The notes beneath the pieces were generated by a model. That model made no database searches, had not been told where the DNA came from, and saw only the letters and a list, made by a program, of their open reading frames with translations. DNA of 64,000 nt from Triticum aestivum (Eukaryota > Streptophyta > Magnoliopsida > Poales > Poaceae). The stretch covers positions 690,644,831 to 690,708,830 of the forward strand of contig NC_057803.1 of NCBI RefSeq assembly GCF_018294505.1. Reading direction: 5' to 3'. Position numbers and translations under genes: made by a program. Below are positions 45,201 through 54,866 of this stretch, piece by piece; position 1 is the stretch's first letter; every line of letters starts with the position of its first letter.

Positions 45201-46959
45201 GTCGTTCTCTCTGTTGGGCTGGAACACCCCCGATCGTGCCTCTTCTATTGCAACAAGTATCGCATCGTCGGCTCCCTTCAGACTTGCCCTCGTCGAAACA
45301 TTGCCTGTCTTCGGGTCCAACTCCCCCCCCCATGCGCATAGAACCAAGTCCTGACCCTGGGGGGGCAGCTCTTAGTAACCGGAGTGGCACCTGCATCCTC
45401 CATCTCTTTCTCAGACTTATACCACTTAGGCATTGCCACCGCATAGCCACCTGGACCCAGCTTATGGAACTTATCCTTTTTTCGGTATTCTTCTTGTTAA
45501 TTCTCGACCGTTCCTTAGCTAATTCCGAATCCTTGAATTTCACGAAATCGTCCCAATGAGCATGTTGGTTCTCTAGTGTTCCCTCGAATACTGGAGTCTT
45601 CCTTCCTCCCTTGACGTACTTGTCCCATTCACGATTCTTGTGGTTCTTGAATGCAACCGCCATCTTCCTAAGAGCAGCGTCCTTGACTTTCTACACATTT
45701 GCTTCTGTGAAATGATCTGGTAGGGTGAAATGTTCCATGAGAGTATCCCAAAGCAGATCTTTTTGATTCTTGTCGACAAAAGTAACATCTGGACGTGGAG
45801 CAGCGTCCTCTTTGTCTTTTTGTCTTTTGTCTTTTGCTGGCTCTCTCCATTCTTGAAGGGAGATCGAGAGTTGGTCCTTCACAAGAACTCCGCACTGACG
45901 AACGAACTTGTCCGCAATCTTCTTAGGCGCTAATGGTTCGCCACTAGGTCTAATTGCCTCGATATTGTACTTTACGCCCTCCTTCAACTTTTTGTTCGGG
46001 CCTCGTTTCGTCCTTTTGCCTGAAGATTTGCTCGATCCGGATGGCTGAAAGAACAAAGATCGATTCGTTAATATATCTTCAAGTCATTTAAAACATGTGA
46101 TGATCACCAGATACCTGCTTATATAAATATATATACCTCGCCGGTCTTTGTTGTTTCAGGATCAACATGTTCTTCGTCATCATCATAATCGTAGTTCATG
46201 ACTTCATTAATTCGGTCGTCGCGATCGAATATCATATCACCCTCTCCGGTGTTGTTTAGAAATTCGGAGCCGTCATAATCTTCTTCATTCTGATCATCAT
46301 TTGGCCCGCGTATCATATCGAACATGGTCTGTTCTCCCTCTGTCGGTATTGTCTACCATAGCTTTTATTTAACTAATTCAAAAGAAATATAAAACAATTT
46401 AGTATTCAAATTACGTCGTCTCGAATAATAGATATAATCTCGAATACTTCGTCTAGAATAATAGATATAATCTCGAATACATCGTCTCGAATAATATATA
46501 ATATTGAATAGTACATCACTGGCTAGCTAATTAAAGATCGAATACTACAGAAGAATCTAGGACACTCGCGGTTCCTGCGGCGCGGGCGGTGGACACCCAA
46601 AGAGAAGGAACCCTCACAGGATCATAGCTGAAGTGAGATCCCCGAAGATACTGCTAGGTATTGGAGAACATGCCGCCCTCTAACGCAACCATGTAGCGAT
46701 GGACGTGCTCGTCCTCCTCCCTGACACGGCGACGTACCACCTCCGGCGGGGCCGGGTCCCTCCGCACCGAAACTGGCCCACGCGAACGCCACCAAACGAG
46801 ATCAGGGTCGACGACGGGACCCGGGGCCGGGTTCTTTATCAAGCGGCGCGCCCCTCCAGGCAGCACCTCCGAGTGCCAGCCCGACGGAGCCCAGTCCCGG
46901 ACATGGGTCGGCTGGACGTCGTCGCGGACGGGTCGACGGCGAGGATGCGGGCCGGGCAT
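42266..46959 (-). pseudogene. CACTA second gene: Transposase_24-like with Ulp1 protease
   Basis: The ATG at 46959 gives PGPHPRRRPVRDD. An acidic exon (46119-46350) follows. Next comes a Transposase_24-like part (about 46056-45490; SGEPLAPKKIADKFVRQCG, ENQHAHWDDFVKFKDS), a charged coiled coil (about 45110-45030) and a proline-rich repeat of SPAKCQTTPPP type (44560-44220). The C-terminal Ulp1-like cysteine protease has clean splice sites: exons 43275-43093, 42979-42869, 42762-42693, 42594-42493 and 42397-42266. They carry YHWVLC (His), EILDS (Asp) and QAQGTDLCAFCVC (Gln, Cys). Breaks: TAG near 46655, 45691 and 44310; a one-base loss in an A run near 45478; and a frame change near 43445. Ulp1 enzymes cleave SUMO-type conjugates. 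Activity here is inferred only from motif positions. Confidence 0.8.
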
Positions 46960-47415
46960 CGTCGAGAACAAATACTAGCTATATGCCCGCAAAAAGTAAC
47001 AATTTTTTAATGATTGGATTTTGATAACTAAAATTTCTAACATTTCTATATAACACTAATTATGCTAATTTAAATAATCTAAATAACACTAAAATTTCTA
47101 ACATTTCTAACATTTCTATATAACACTAATTTCTAACATTTCTATATAACACTAATTTCTAACTGATTAAACACTAATTATATCCATCTAACATGCATTC
47201 ATACATATATAATAGTGAAAAAATAATAATCTAAATAATCTAAACTAATTAAACATACAAAATACGTGTATGTGTGTGTGTACTAATTAAACACTAATTA
47301 TCTAAACTAATTAAACATACAAAATAATAATCTAAATAATCTTAACTAATTAAAGACTAATTATCTAAATTAATTAAACATACTTGTGTGTGTGTGTACG
47401 GGCTCGGGGAGGGCT

Positions 47416-47660
47416 CACAGCGGGCGATGGCGACGGCGAGGCGAGGCGAGGCGACGGCGAGGCGACGGGGACGGCGAGGCGACGGCGAGGCGACGGCGGG
47501 GACGGCGCGACGGGGACGGGGACGGCGCGACGGGGACAGGCCCGGGGCGGCGACGGAGACGAGGGCGGCGACGGGGACGGGGGCGGCGACGGAGACGAGC
47601 GGCGACGGAGACGATCGAGGGCGGCGGCGACGGCGACGGAGACGGAAACAGAGAAACGAG
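47416..47660. repeat. GGCGAC-type simple repeat
   Basis: The stretch is built from GGCGACGGCGAGGCGACGG-like units. It lies in the 5' leader of the CACTA second gene. It is open in several frames for compositional reasons only. Confidence 0.75.
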
Positions 47661-47690
47661 CAGAGAGGGAAAATGAAATTTTCGTAGCCG

Positions 47691-47880
47691 TTGTATATAT
47701 AGAAGGCACCTTTAGTATCGGTTGGAACCACCAACCGGTACTAAAGGCCTGTTTTGGCCAGGCCAAGCGGCGGGAAGCGACCCCCTTTAGTACCGGGTGG
47801 TGGCACAAACCGGTACTAAAGGCCCCCCCTTTAGTACCGGTTTGTGCCACGACCCGGTACTAAAGGGGGTGCGCTGGCGC
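47691..47880 (-). promoter_or_regulatory. Internal promoter and motif array of CACTA second gene
   Basis: On the minus strand a TATA stretch (TATATATA, 47691-47698) precedes the leader of the second gene. Immediately upstream (47705-47870) are inverted pairs of TTTAGTACCGG and CCGGTACTAAAG, the same motif that fills the element ends. The arrangement copies that of the right end, where the array (52885-53065) precedes the transposase promoter. Confidence 0.6.
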
Positions 47881-48459
47881 AGGTGCGGTGCAGCAAGTTT
47901 AGTCTCACCTCGCTAGCCGAGGGGCGACCGCACTGGTTTATAAACCACCGTGCGGTCACTCTCTCGAGCTCCTCTCCAAAGCAGGCTTACTGGGCCTACG
48001 TGTTCTTTGAAGTCCTGTGGGCCCACTTGGCCTTTGCGGGCCTGCATCCTGGCCCAACGACAGGTTGGGTTTCTAGTCGTACGCAGGCCGCTCTGGCCTA
48101 GTAGGTGGGCTTATTTTTATTTTATTTTTTTGCTTTATTTATTTTTGTGTTGTTTTTTTGTATATTTAGAGTTTCTTTGTGAATATTTTTGTTTTAGGTA
48201 CAAAAAATTACAAACTTTCTGTTAGTGCCCGTAGTTTTCAAATTTGAATAGTTTAAATTTTGAATTATTTGAAATTAGTGTGAATCACTAGTTTGTGAAT
48301 AACTTAACTTTAAAAATCAGTAAAGGCATGAAAGAATTTGTTTGCACATAAAATTTCTTCGCGTTTCAAATGCCAAAACACATAACTACCCTAACTATTA
48401 CATAGATTCCCCTCTCGGTGCGAAACACAGAAGAAAGTGATGATAGCTAGTGAAGCCGA
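47881..48459. other. CACTA interior between the two large genes
   Basis: There is a GC-rich part with GTTTATAAACCACCG and a T-rich part from 48110 on. No exon is recognised. Confidence 0.45.
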
Positions 48460-51400
48460 TCACATCCCAGATCTTTGGGTGTGAAACGTTTTCTTCGCGT
48501 GTGTCCCTTTGCGCCGTAACCATGGAAAATCTTCATCATTTAACGGGATGCTCGGGTCAATATTCATTGTGAATGGAGCAATTTCATCAAACTTTTCATA
48601 ATCTTCTAACTTGTCTGTCTTGTCATCCACTCCCACGATGTTTCTCTTCCCAGAAAGAACTATGTGCCGCTTTGGCTCATCGTACGATGCATTCGCTTCC
48701 TTATCTTTTCTTTTTCTTGGCTTGGTAGACATGTCCTTCACATAGAAAACCTGTGCCACATCATTGGCTTGGACGAATGGTTCATTTGCATACGCAAGAT
48801 TGTTGAGATCCACTGTTGTCATTCCGTACTGCGGGTCTTCCGTTACCCCGCCTCGTGTCATATTGACCCATTTGCACCGAAACAAAGGGACCTTTAAACC
48901 ACGTCGATAGTCAAGTTCCCATATGTCCTGTATATAACCATAATATGTTTCCTTTCCCGTCTTGGTTTCTGCATCAAAGCGGACACCACTGTTTTGGTTG
49001 GTGCTCTTCTTATCTTGGGCGATCGTGTAAATGTATTACCATTTATCTCGTACCCTTTGAAAGTCATTATATTCGAAGATGGTAACTGGGACAGCAAGTA
49101 CATGTCATCTTCAATAGAGGTGTCATGCATGGTACGTGTCTGCAACCAGCTGGCGAAACTCCTGGTTTGTTCACGTGTAATCCAGTCATCAGACCGCTCT
49201 GAGTGTTTGGAGCGTAGTAAATTCTTGTGTTCATTCATATACGGAGCCACCAAGGCAGAATTCTGTAGAACTGTGTAGTGTGCTTCAGTGAGAGAATGTC
49301 CGTCCATACATATTATTTGTTCCCCTCCTAGCGTGCCTTTTCCATCCAGTCTGCCCTTATGCCGCGATTCAGGAACACCAATCGGCTTAAGGTCAGGAAT
49401 AAAGTCAATACAAAACTCAATGACCTCCTCATTTTGATGGCCCTTGGAGATGCTTCCTTCTGGCCTAGCACGGTTATGAACATATTTCTTTAAGACTCCC
49501 ATGAACCTCTCAAAGGGGAACATATTGTGTAGAAATACAGGACCCAAAACGTTAATCTCTTGGCACAGGTAAACTAGGACGTGTGTCATGATGTTGAAGA
49601 AGGATGGTGGGAACACCAACTCGAAACTGACAAGACATTGCACCAAATCATTCTGTAACCTTGGTATGATTTCTGGATCGATTACCTTCTGAGAGATTCA
49701 ATTGAGAAATGCACATAGCTTCACAATGGCTAATCGAACGTTTTCCGGTAGAAGCCCCCTCAATGCAACCGGAAGCAGTTGCGTCATAATCACGTGGCAG
49801 TCATGAGACTTTAGGTTCTGAAACTTTTTCTCTGCCATGTTTATTATTCCCTTTATATTCGACGAGAAGCCAGACGGTACCTTAATACTGAGCAGGCAAT
49901 CAAAGAAGATTTCCTTCTCTTCTTTGGTAAGAGCGTAGCTTGCATGACCCTGATGTATGCCGTCTTCTCCGTGCATACGTTGCTGGTCCTCCCGTGCCTC
50001 AGGTGTATCTTTTGTCTTCCCATACACGCCCAAGAAGCCAAGCAGGGTCACGCAAAGATTCTTCGTCACGTGCATCACGTCGATTGCGGAGCGGACCTCT
50101 AGGTCTTTTCAACATGGCAGGTCCCAAAATATAGATTTCTTCTTCCACATGGGTGCGCGTCTGTCAGCGTCCTTTCGAACAGATTGTCCGCCAGGACCCT
50201 TTTCAAATATCACCTTCAAATCCTTGACCATATCATGTACATCAGCACCAGTACGGTGGCGAGGCTTCGTCCGGTGATCCGCCTCACCTTTGAAATGCTT
50301 GCCTTTCTTTCTTACGGTATGCCTGCTCGGAAGAAATCGACGATGTCCCAGGTACACATTCTTCTTACAACTATTCAAATATATACTGTCGGTATCATCC
50401 AAACAGTGCGTGCATCCGTGGTATCCCTTGTTTGTCTGTCCTGAAAGGTTACTAAGAGCAGGCCAATCATTGATGGTCACGAACAGCAATGCCTTTAGGT
50501 CAAATTCTTCCTGTTTGTGCTCATCCCTTGCACGTACACCTGTTCCATTCCACAGTTGTAAGAGTTCTTCAACTAATGGCCTTAGATACACATCAATGTC
50601 GTTGCCGGGTTGTTTAGGGCCTTGGATGAGCACTGGCATCATAATGAACTTCCGCTTCATGCACAACCAAGGAGGAAGGTTATACAAACATAGAGTCACA
50701 GGCCAGGTGCTATGGTTGCTACTCTGCTCCCCAAAAGGATTAATGCCATCTGCGCTTAGACCAAACCATACGCTCCTTGCGTCATCTGCAAACTCCTTCC
50801 CGTACTTTCTTTCGATTTTTGTCCACTGCGACCCGTCAGCGGGTACTCTCAACTTTCCGTGTTTCTTACGGTCTTCTCTGTGCCATCGCATCGCCTTGGC
50901 ATGCTCTTTGTTTTTGAACAAATGTTTCAACCGTGGTATTATAGGAGAATACCACATCACCTTGGCAGGAATCTTCTTCCTGGGGCGCTCGCCCTCGACA
51001 TCCCCATGCTCATCGCGGCTGATCTTATAGCGCAATGCACCACATACCGGGCAAGCGTTCAAATCCTCGTACTCACCACGGTAGAGGATGCAATCATTAG
51101 GGCATGCATTTATCTTCTGCACCTCTAACCCTAGAGGGCAGACAGCCTTCTTTGCTTCGTACGTACTCTCGGGCAATTCGTTGTCCTTTGGAAGCATATC
51201 CTTTATCATTACCAGCAACTTTCCAAATCCCTTGTCAGATACACCATTCTCTGCCTTCCATTGCAGCAATTCCAGTGTGGTGCCCAGCTTTTTCTTGTCA
51301 CCTACGCAATTCGGGTACAAAATTTTTTTGTGATCCTCTAACATGCGCTGCAACTTCTTCTTCTCCAAATCACTTGCGCAGTTTCTCTTTGCATCGGCAA

Positions 51401-51830
51401 TGGCCCGACCTAGATCATCAACGGGCTCATCTGATGCCTCTTCTTCAGCTTCTTCCCGCATTGCCGGCTCAGCTTCTTCCCGCATTACCGGCTCAGCTTC
51501 TTCCCCCATTGTTGTATCATCGTATTCAGGGAACCCATGGCCAGGATAGCTGTCGTCGTCCTCTTCTTCTTCATTGTCTTCCATCATAACCCCTCTTTCT
51601 CCGTGCTTGGTCCAAACATTATAGTGGGGCATGAAACCGGACTCAAACAGGTGGACGTGAATGGTTCTTGACGTAGAGTAATTGCGACCATTCTTACAGC
51701 CAGCACATGGACAAGGCATAAAACCATCCGCCCGCTTGTTTGCCTCAGCCGCAAGCAGAAAAGTATGCACGCCCTCAACGAACTGGGGAGAGCATCGGTC
51801 ATCGTACATCCATTGCCGGCTCATCTTCAT
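48460..51830 (-). pseudogene. CACTA Tnp2-class transposase, broken
   Basis: The frame opens MKMSRQWMYDDRCS (51830), the N-terminal transposase-associated domain with PCAGCKN. An acidic stretch has two copies of a REEAEPXM motif. The Transposase_21 part includes ACPVCGALRYKISRDEHG, LSADGINPFG, VTINDWPALSNLSG and GYHGCTHCL. DUF4218-like text follows (MHVTKNLCVTLLGFLG, LKSHDCHVIMTQLLPVALRG, FPFERFMGVLKKYVHN). A DUF4216-like end has FRCKWVNMTRGG and AQVFYVKDM. Breaks are few: a TGA at 50109-50111 where the family has Trp, a TGA at 49698-49700, and a frameshift near 49035. The gene has no intron in this stretch. An intact version would bind and cut the CACTA ends in the nucleus. Confidence 0.88.
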
Positions 51831-51913
51831 TACACAACACCGAATAGACCAAATTAATACAAGTTCATACATAAAGTTCATACAACACTTAAATGCAACA
51901 AACAAATAACTCT

Positions 51914-52358
51914 CTAGCTAAAGCATTTAAATGCAACAACAAATGCGATCAAGATCGCAACTAAGGTAACAATTGATCCAACAGCATAATCATACCAAGC
52001 CTCACTATCGATGGCATATTTTCTAATCTTTCTAATCTTCAAGTGCATTTTCTCTTTCTTGATCTTGTGATCATTGACGACATCGGTAACATGCAACTCC
52101 AATTCCATCTTCTTCCCCTCATTTCTTTTCAATTTTTCTTTCAAGTACTCGTTTTCTCTTTCAACTAAATTTAACCTCTCGACAATAGGGTCGGTTGGAA
52201 TTTCCGGTTCACATACCTCCTAGATAAAAATATCTATGTCAACTTGATGGGCATAATTTGTCATAAACACGAAATGCAACAAATAGTTTTAAAAGAGAAT
52301 ATACCACATCCGAATCATAACAAGGACGAGGGCCGACGGGGACGGATATCAAAACCAT
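51914..52358 (-). CDS. CACTA small coiled-coil / transmembrane protein
   Basis: Two exons on the minus strand: 52358-52305 (ATG, MVLISVPVGPRPCYDSDV, then donor GTATAT) and 52219-51914 (after a CTAG acceptor, EVCEPEIPTDPIVERLNL to a stop). Together they give 119 codons with no break. The second exon predicts a highly charged helix (ENEYLKEKLKRNEGKKMELE) that could form a coiled coil, then AVGSIVTLVAILIAFVVAF, a single hydrophobic span near the C-terminus. I recall similar short proteins ahead of Tnp2 in Triticeae CACTA copies. No function is known to me. It stands between the element promoter and the transposase, so it may be the first product of the same transcript or of alternative splicing. 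The exon pairing rests on splice consensus and frame only. Confidence 0.55.
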
Positions 52359-52860
52359 GGCACTATGTATAACAAAGAACGTACGGGTAAGATAATTATT
52401 ATACGAGTAACTATATATCCAAATCACACAAACACCTATATAAAATTTCATGAACAAGAGGCTGACCACAAGGTGGTGCCGGCGACGGGACGATGCGAGC
52501 GATCGACGGTGGTTACGACGGAGATTTAGAAGGCACTAAGTAAACCACACCTACATATGCAAACTAAGTGTTATTTTGACCTCAAATTGCATATAAATCA
52601 AATACTAGCACATATATATATTTCCTCCCAAATTACTAAACTCACAAATTAATAACTATATAAAGCATTGCAAGAGCTAATCTAGCAATGAGAGATGAAA
52701 GGACAAAGTTGCTAACCTTTGTGATCACTTGAATGGATGGGGGCCTTCAAATCTTGACAAATTTTGGGCAAAATATGTGATGAGCTCGAGGGGAGAAGAG
52801 GAAGAACAGAGAGGAGAGGAGAGGGGAAAGGGGGAAGAACAGAGCGAGCTGGACGAAGGG

Positions 52861-53065
52861 TTTATATGCAGGAGGATCTATAGTACCGGGTGGGGCCCAG
52901 ACTGGCAACATCCTGCCACCACCCTCATTAGTACTGGTTCGTGACACGAACCGGTGCTAAAGGTTAGCCACAAACCGGTACTAATGGGAGCGGCCTGGCT
53001 AGCCGTTGAAACCGGCACTAATGTATACATTTGTGCCGGCTCTAATGCAAACCGGCACTAATGTG
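52861..53065 (-). promoter_or_regulatory. CACTA 5' subterminal array and promoter
   Basis: On the minus strand GCATATAAACCC (52861-52872) is a likely TATA box, with a CT-rich leader after it. Upstream (52885-53065) are at least six direct and inverted copies of AACCGG(C/T)(A/G)CTAA(A/T). In En/Spm elements such subterminal motifs bind the element-encoded regulator. That role is inferred here. Confidence 0.6.
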
Positions 53066-53097
53066 CTTCACGTTTGACCCTTTTTCTACTAGTGCCA

Positions 53098-53462
53098 CCA
53101 GCGCGCACGTACGCACGAACGCTGCCTAACCACGACTTCCCGCAGCGGGCGCGCGCTGATCAGCTTGGCCCGGCCGTACGCACGATGAGGGCCTGCCAAC
53201 AGATCCTACATGCATGCAACTCCACGCAACAAACCATATATGAACTACCCAACTCACGCACACACATATAGCTAGCTTACCCAGGCAACCTAGTCATGAT
53301 TATGGTAACGGTGCTTCCTGGTCTCAATTCAATTTGGATAAGATTTCCCAGTAGGTGCGGCGTTAGCGCGTGGTCGGCGGTGATCATTTGGACTCCGACT
53401 ACATGCATGCAGTTTCTTAGCTTATGAGTTCGAACGGGAGTGCTTGTGTTTAGAGGCTCTCA
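53098..53462. other. Spacer between the two CACTA elements
   Basis: This host sequence has a GC-rich start and no recognised gene. It is the only non-repeat DNA between the large CACTA element and its small relative. Confidence 0.45.
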
Positions 53463-54327
53463 CACTAGTAGAAAACAGACTTTACTTTAGGATCATTAAT
53501 CCCGGTTTGGATTCGGTCCGAAATTTGATCACTAGTCTCAGTTCCAACAGCTAGGAGCGGTCCGAGGCACGGGCATCATTAGTTCCGGTTCATTTCGTAC
53601 CTATAGTTCTGGTTTCTGGTACAAACGGGGACTAAAGGGTGATGGTAGGCTGACGTCAGGCTGGGGCCCCACGATCCCATTTCGTCCCGGCTTGTATAAC
53701 CAACTGGGACTAGAGGTATACCTTTAATCCAGGTTTGTATAACCAGTCGGGACTACATATGTCCTTACATAAACCCTTCGTCCAGCCCGAATCCATTCTC
53801 TCTATTTTCCCCTTTCTCTCCTCTGTTCTTCTCATTGCTCGAGCTCTTTCTCCATTTTTGCCATGAATTGTGAAAATTTGAAGGCACCCCATCTATCCAA
53901 GTGTTTACAAAGGTTGGCCACTTTGTCCTTTCATCTCTCATTGGTAGATTAGCCCGTGCAATGCTCTATGATATATGATTGGTTCTACGAGAAATTCTAT
54001 TATATATGTACGACATGTATAGTATGTAGTAGCGTAAAATATGTTTTAAATGAAAAAGAATTAAATGAAAAAAATAAAATTAAAAGGAAAATAATCCATA
54101 AACACTAAAACCCTAAACATATAGTCCCGGTTGGTGTAACCAACCGGGAATAAAGGTCCCCAGCCCCCGACGCACGCTGCCGCCCACGTGGAAGGGAATT
54201 AGTCCCGGGTTGTGGCCAACCGGGACTAAAGGGTGATGGCCTTTAGTCCCGATTTATTAGTCCCGGTTGGTGAACCGGGACTAAAGTCTCTTACGGACTG
54301 GGACTATAGGCCGTCTGTCCAATAGTG
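53463..54327 (+). mobile_element. CACTA deletion derivative, 865 bp
   Basis: The ends are CACTAGTAGAAAACAGAC and GTCTGTCCAATAGTG. The flanking triplets are TCA and TGA, an imperfect target duplication. The first half (to about 53965) follows the 5' end of the large CACTA element, including ACTTTGTCCTTTCATCTCTC. The second half (from about 53970) follows its 3' end, including TTGGTTCTACGAGAAATTC. GGGACTAAAGG motifs fill the flanks. It has no coding capacity, so it depends on a transposase from elsewhere. Confidence 0.8.
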
Positions 54328-54328
54328 T

Positions 54329-54411
54329 GACCTTGCCGATTACAAGGAAATCAATGACACGGCTAGCATAACCAGGGCTCTCGACTGGAAAAATTGCTAC
54401 ACCTACGAGAT
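54329..54411 (+). other. Short open stretch interrupted by hAT insertion
   Basis: DLADYKEINDTASITRALDW, then KNCYTYEI, reads without a stop from the small CACTA end into the hAT insertion site and stops just after the site (TGA at 58631-58633, once the hAT is passed). The composition is protein-like, but it is too short to assign. It may be an exon remnant or chance. Confidence 0.2.
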
Positions 54412-54716
54412 CAAGATGGCAACGGGGCCCGAAACACGTGTCCCCACGGGTTTTTACCCTATTAGGGGATGGGGATGGGCATATTTTCATCCCCGTGGGG
54501 CTGTTGTTGGGCACATTATACAACCCGACATGTTTCATGGGTTTACACCCCTTTCGATAATCCTCGAACCTGAAACCCGGCAAAATACATTTTTTTACAA
54601 AGCACTAATCCGGCCCAGTCAAAAGCGACCGAGCCCCCCACCCCCAGAGTCGAGGCAAAACCAACCCCTCGCTGGGTGGCAATTTCGCTCGCTCCTTCCC
54701 CCTCGCTCAAGCACTC

Positions 54717-54718
<2 letters not shown>

Positions 54719-54772
<54 letters not shown>
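54719..54772. repeat. (CT)n microsatellite
   Basis: An uninterrupted CT run of about 53 bp lies in the hAT 5' leader, upstream of the likely first exon. Confidence 0.95.
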
Positions 54773-54777
<5 letters not shown>

Positions 54778-54866
54778 CCACAGAATACCTAAACCTGAAC
54801 CTAGGACCCTAGCCGCCGCCGGGCTCGATCCCAACTTGCAAAAGCCGCCGACCACGATCTGCGCCG

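Larger units (their letters stand above)
41558..53094 (-). mobile_element. CACTA (En/Spm) element, 11.5 kb, coding-capable layout
   Basis: The left end CACTAGTGCAGAACCGGGC and right end GACCCTTTTTCTACTAGTG are inverted CACTA termini. The 3-bp target duplication CCA lies at 41555-41557 and 53095-53097. Subterminal copies of CCGGTACTAAAG-type motifs crowd both ends (41565-41910 and 52885-53065). Three genes read leftward: a small coiled-coil/membrane protein (52358-51914), a Tnp2-class transposase (51830-48460) and a multi-exon second gene ending in an Ulp1-like protease (46959-42266). An N gap (41639-41847) hides part of the left subterminal region. Stops in the two long genes mean it is not autonomous as it stands. 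Its intact ends could still be moved in trans. Confidence 0.92.

Noticed and set aside
47384..47863. Long plus-strand and minus-strand frames over the GGCGAC repeat
   Set aside because: Six-frame openness comes from a simple GC-rich repeat lacking stop codons. There is no start context or domain.
50290..51589. Plus-strand frames across the transposase region
   Set aside because: They are antisense shadows of the Tnp2 transposase.
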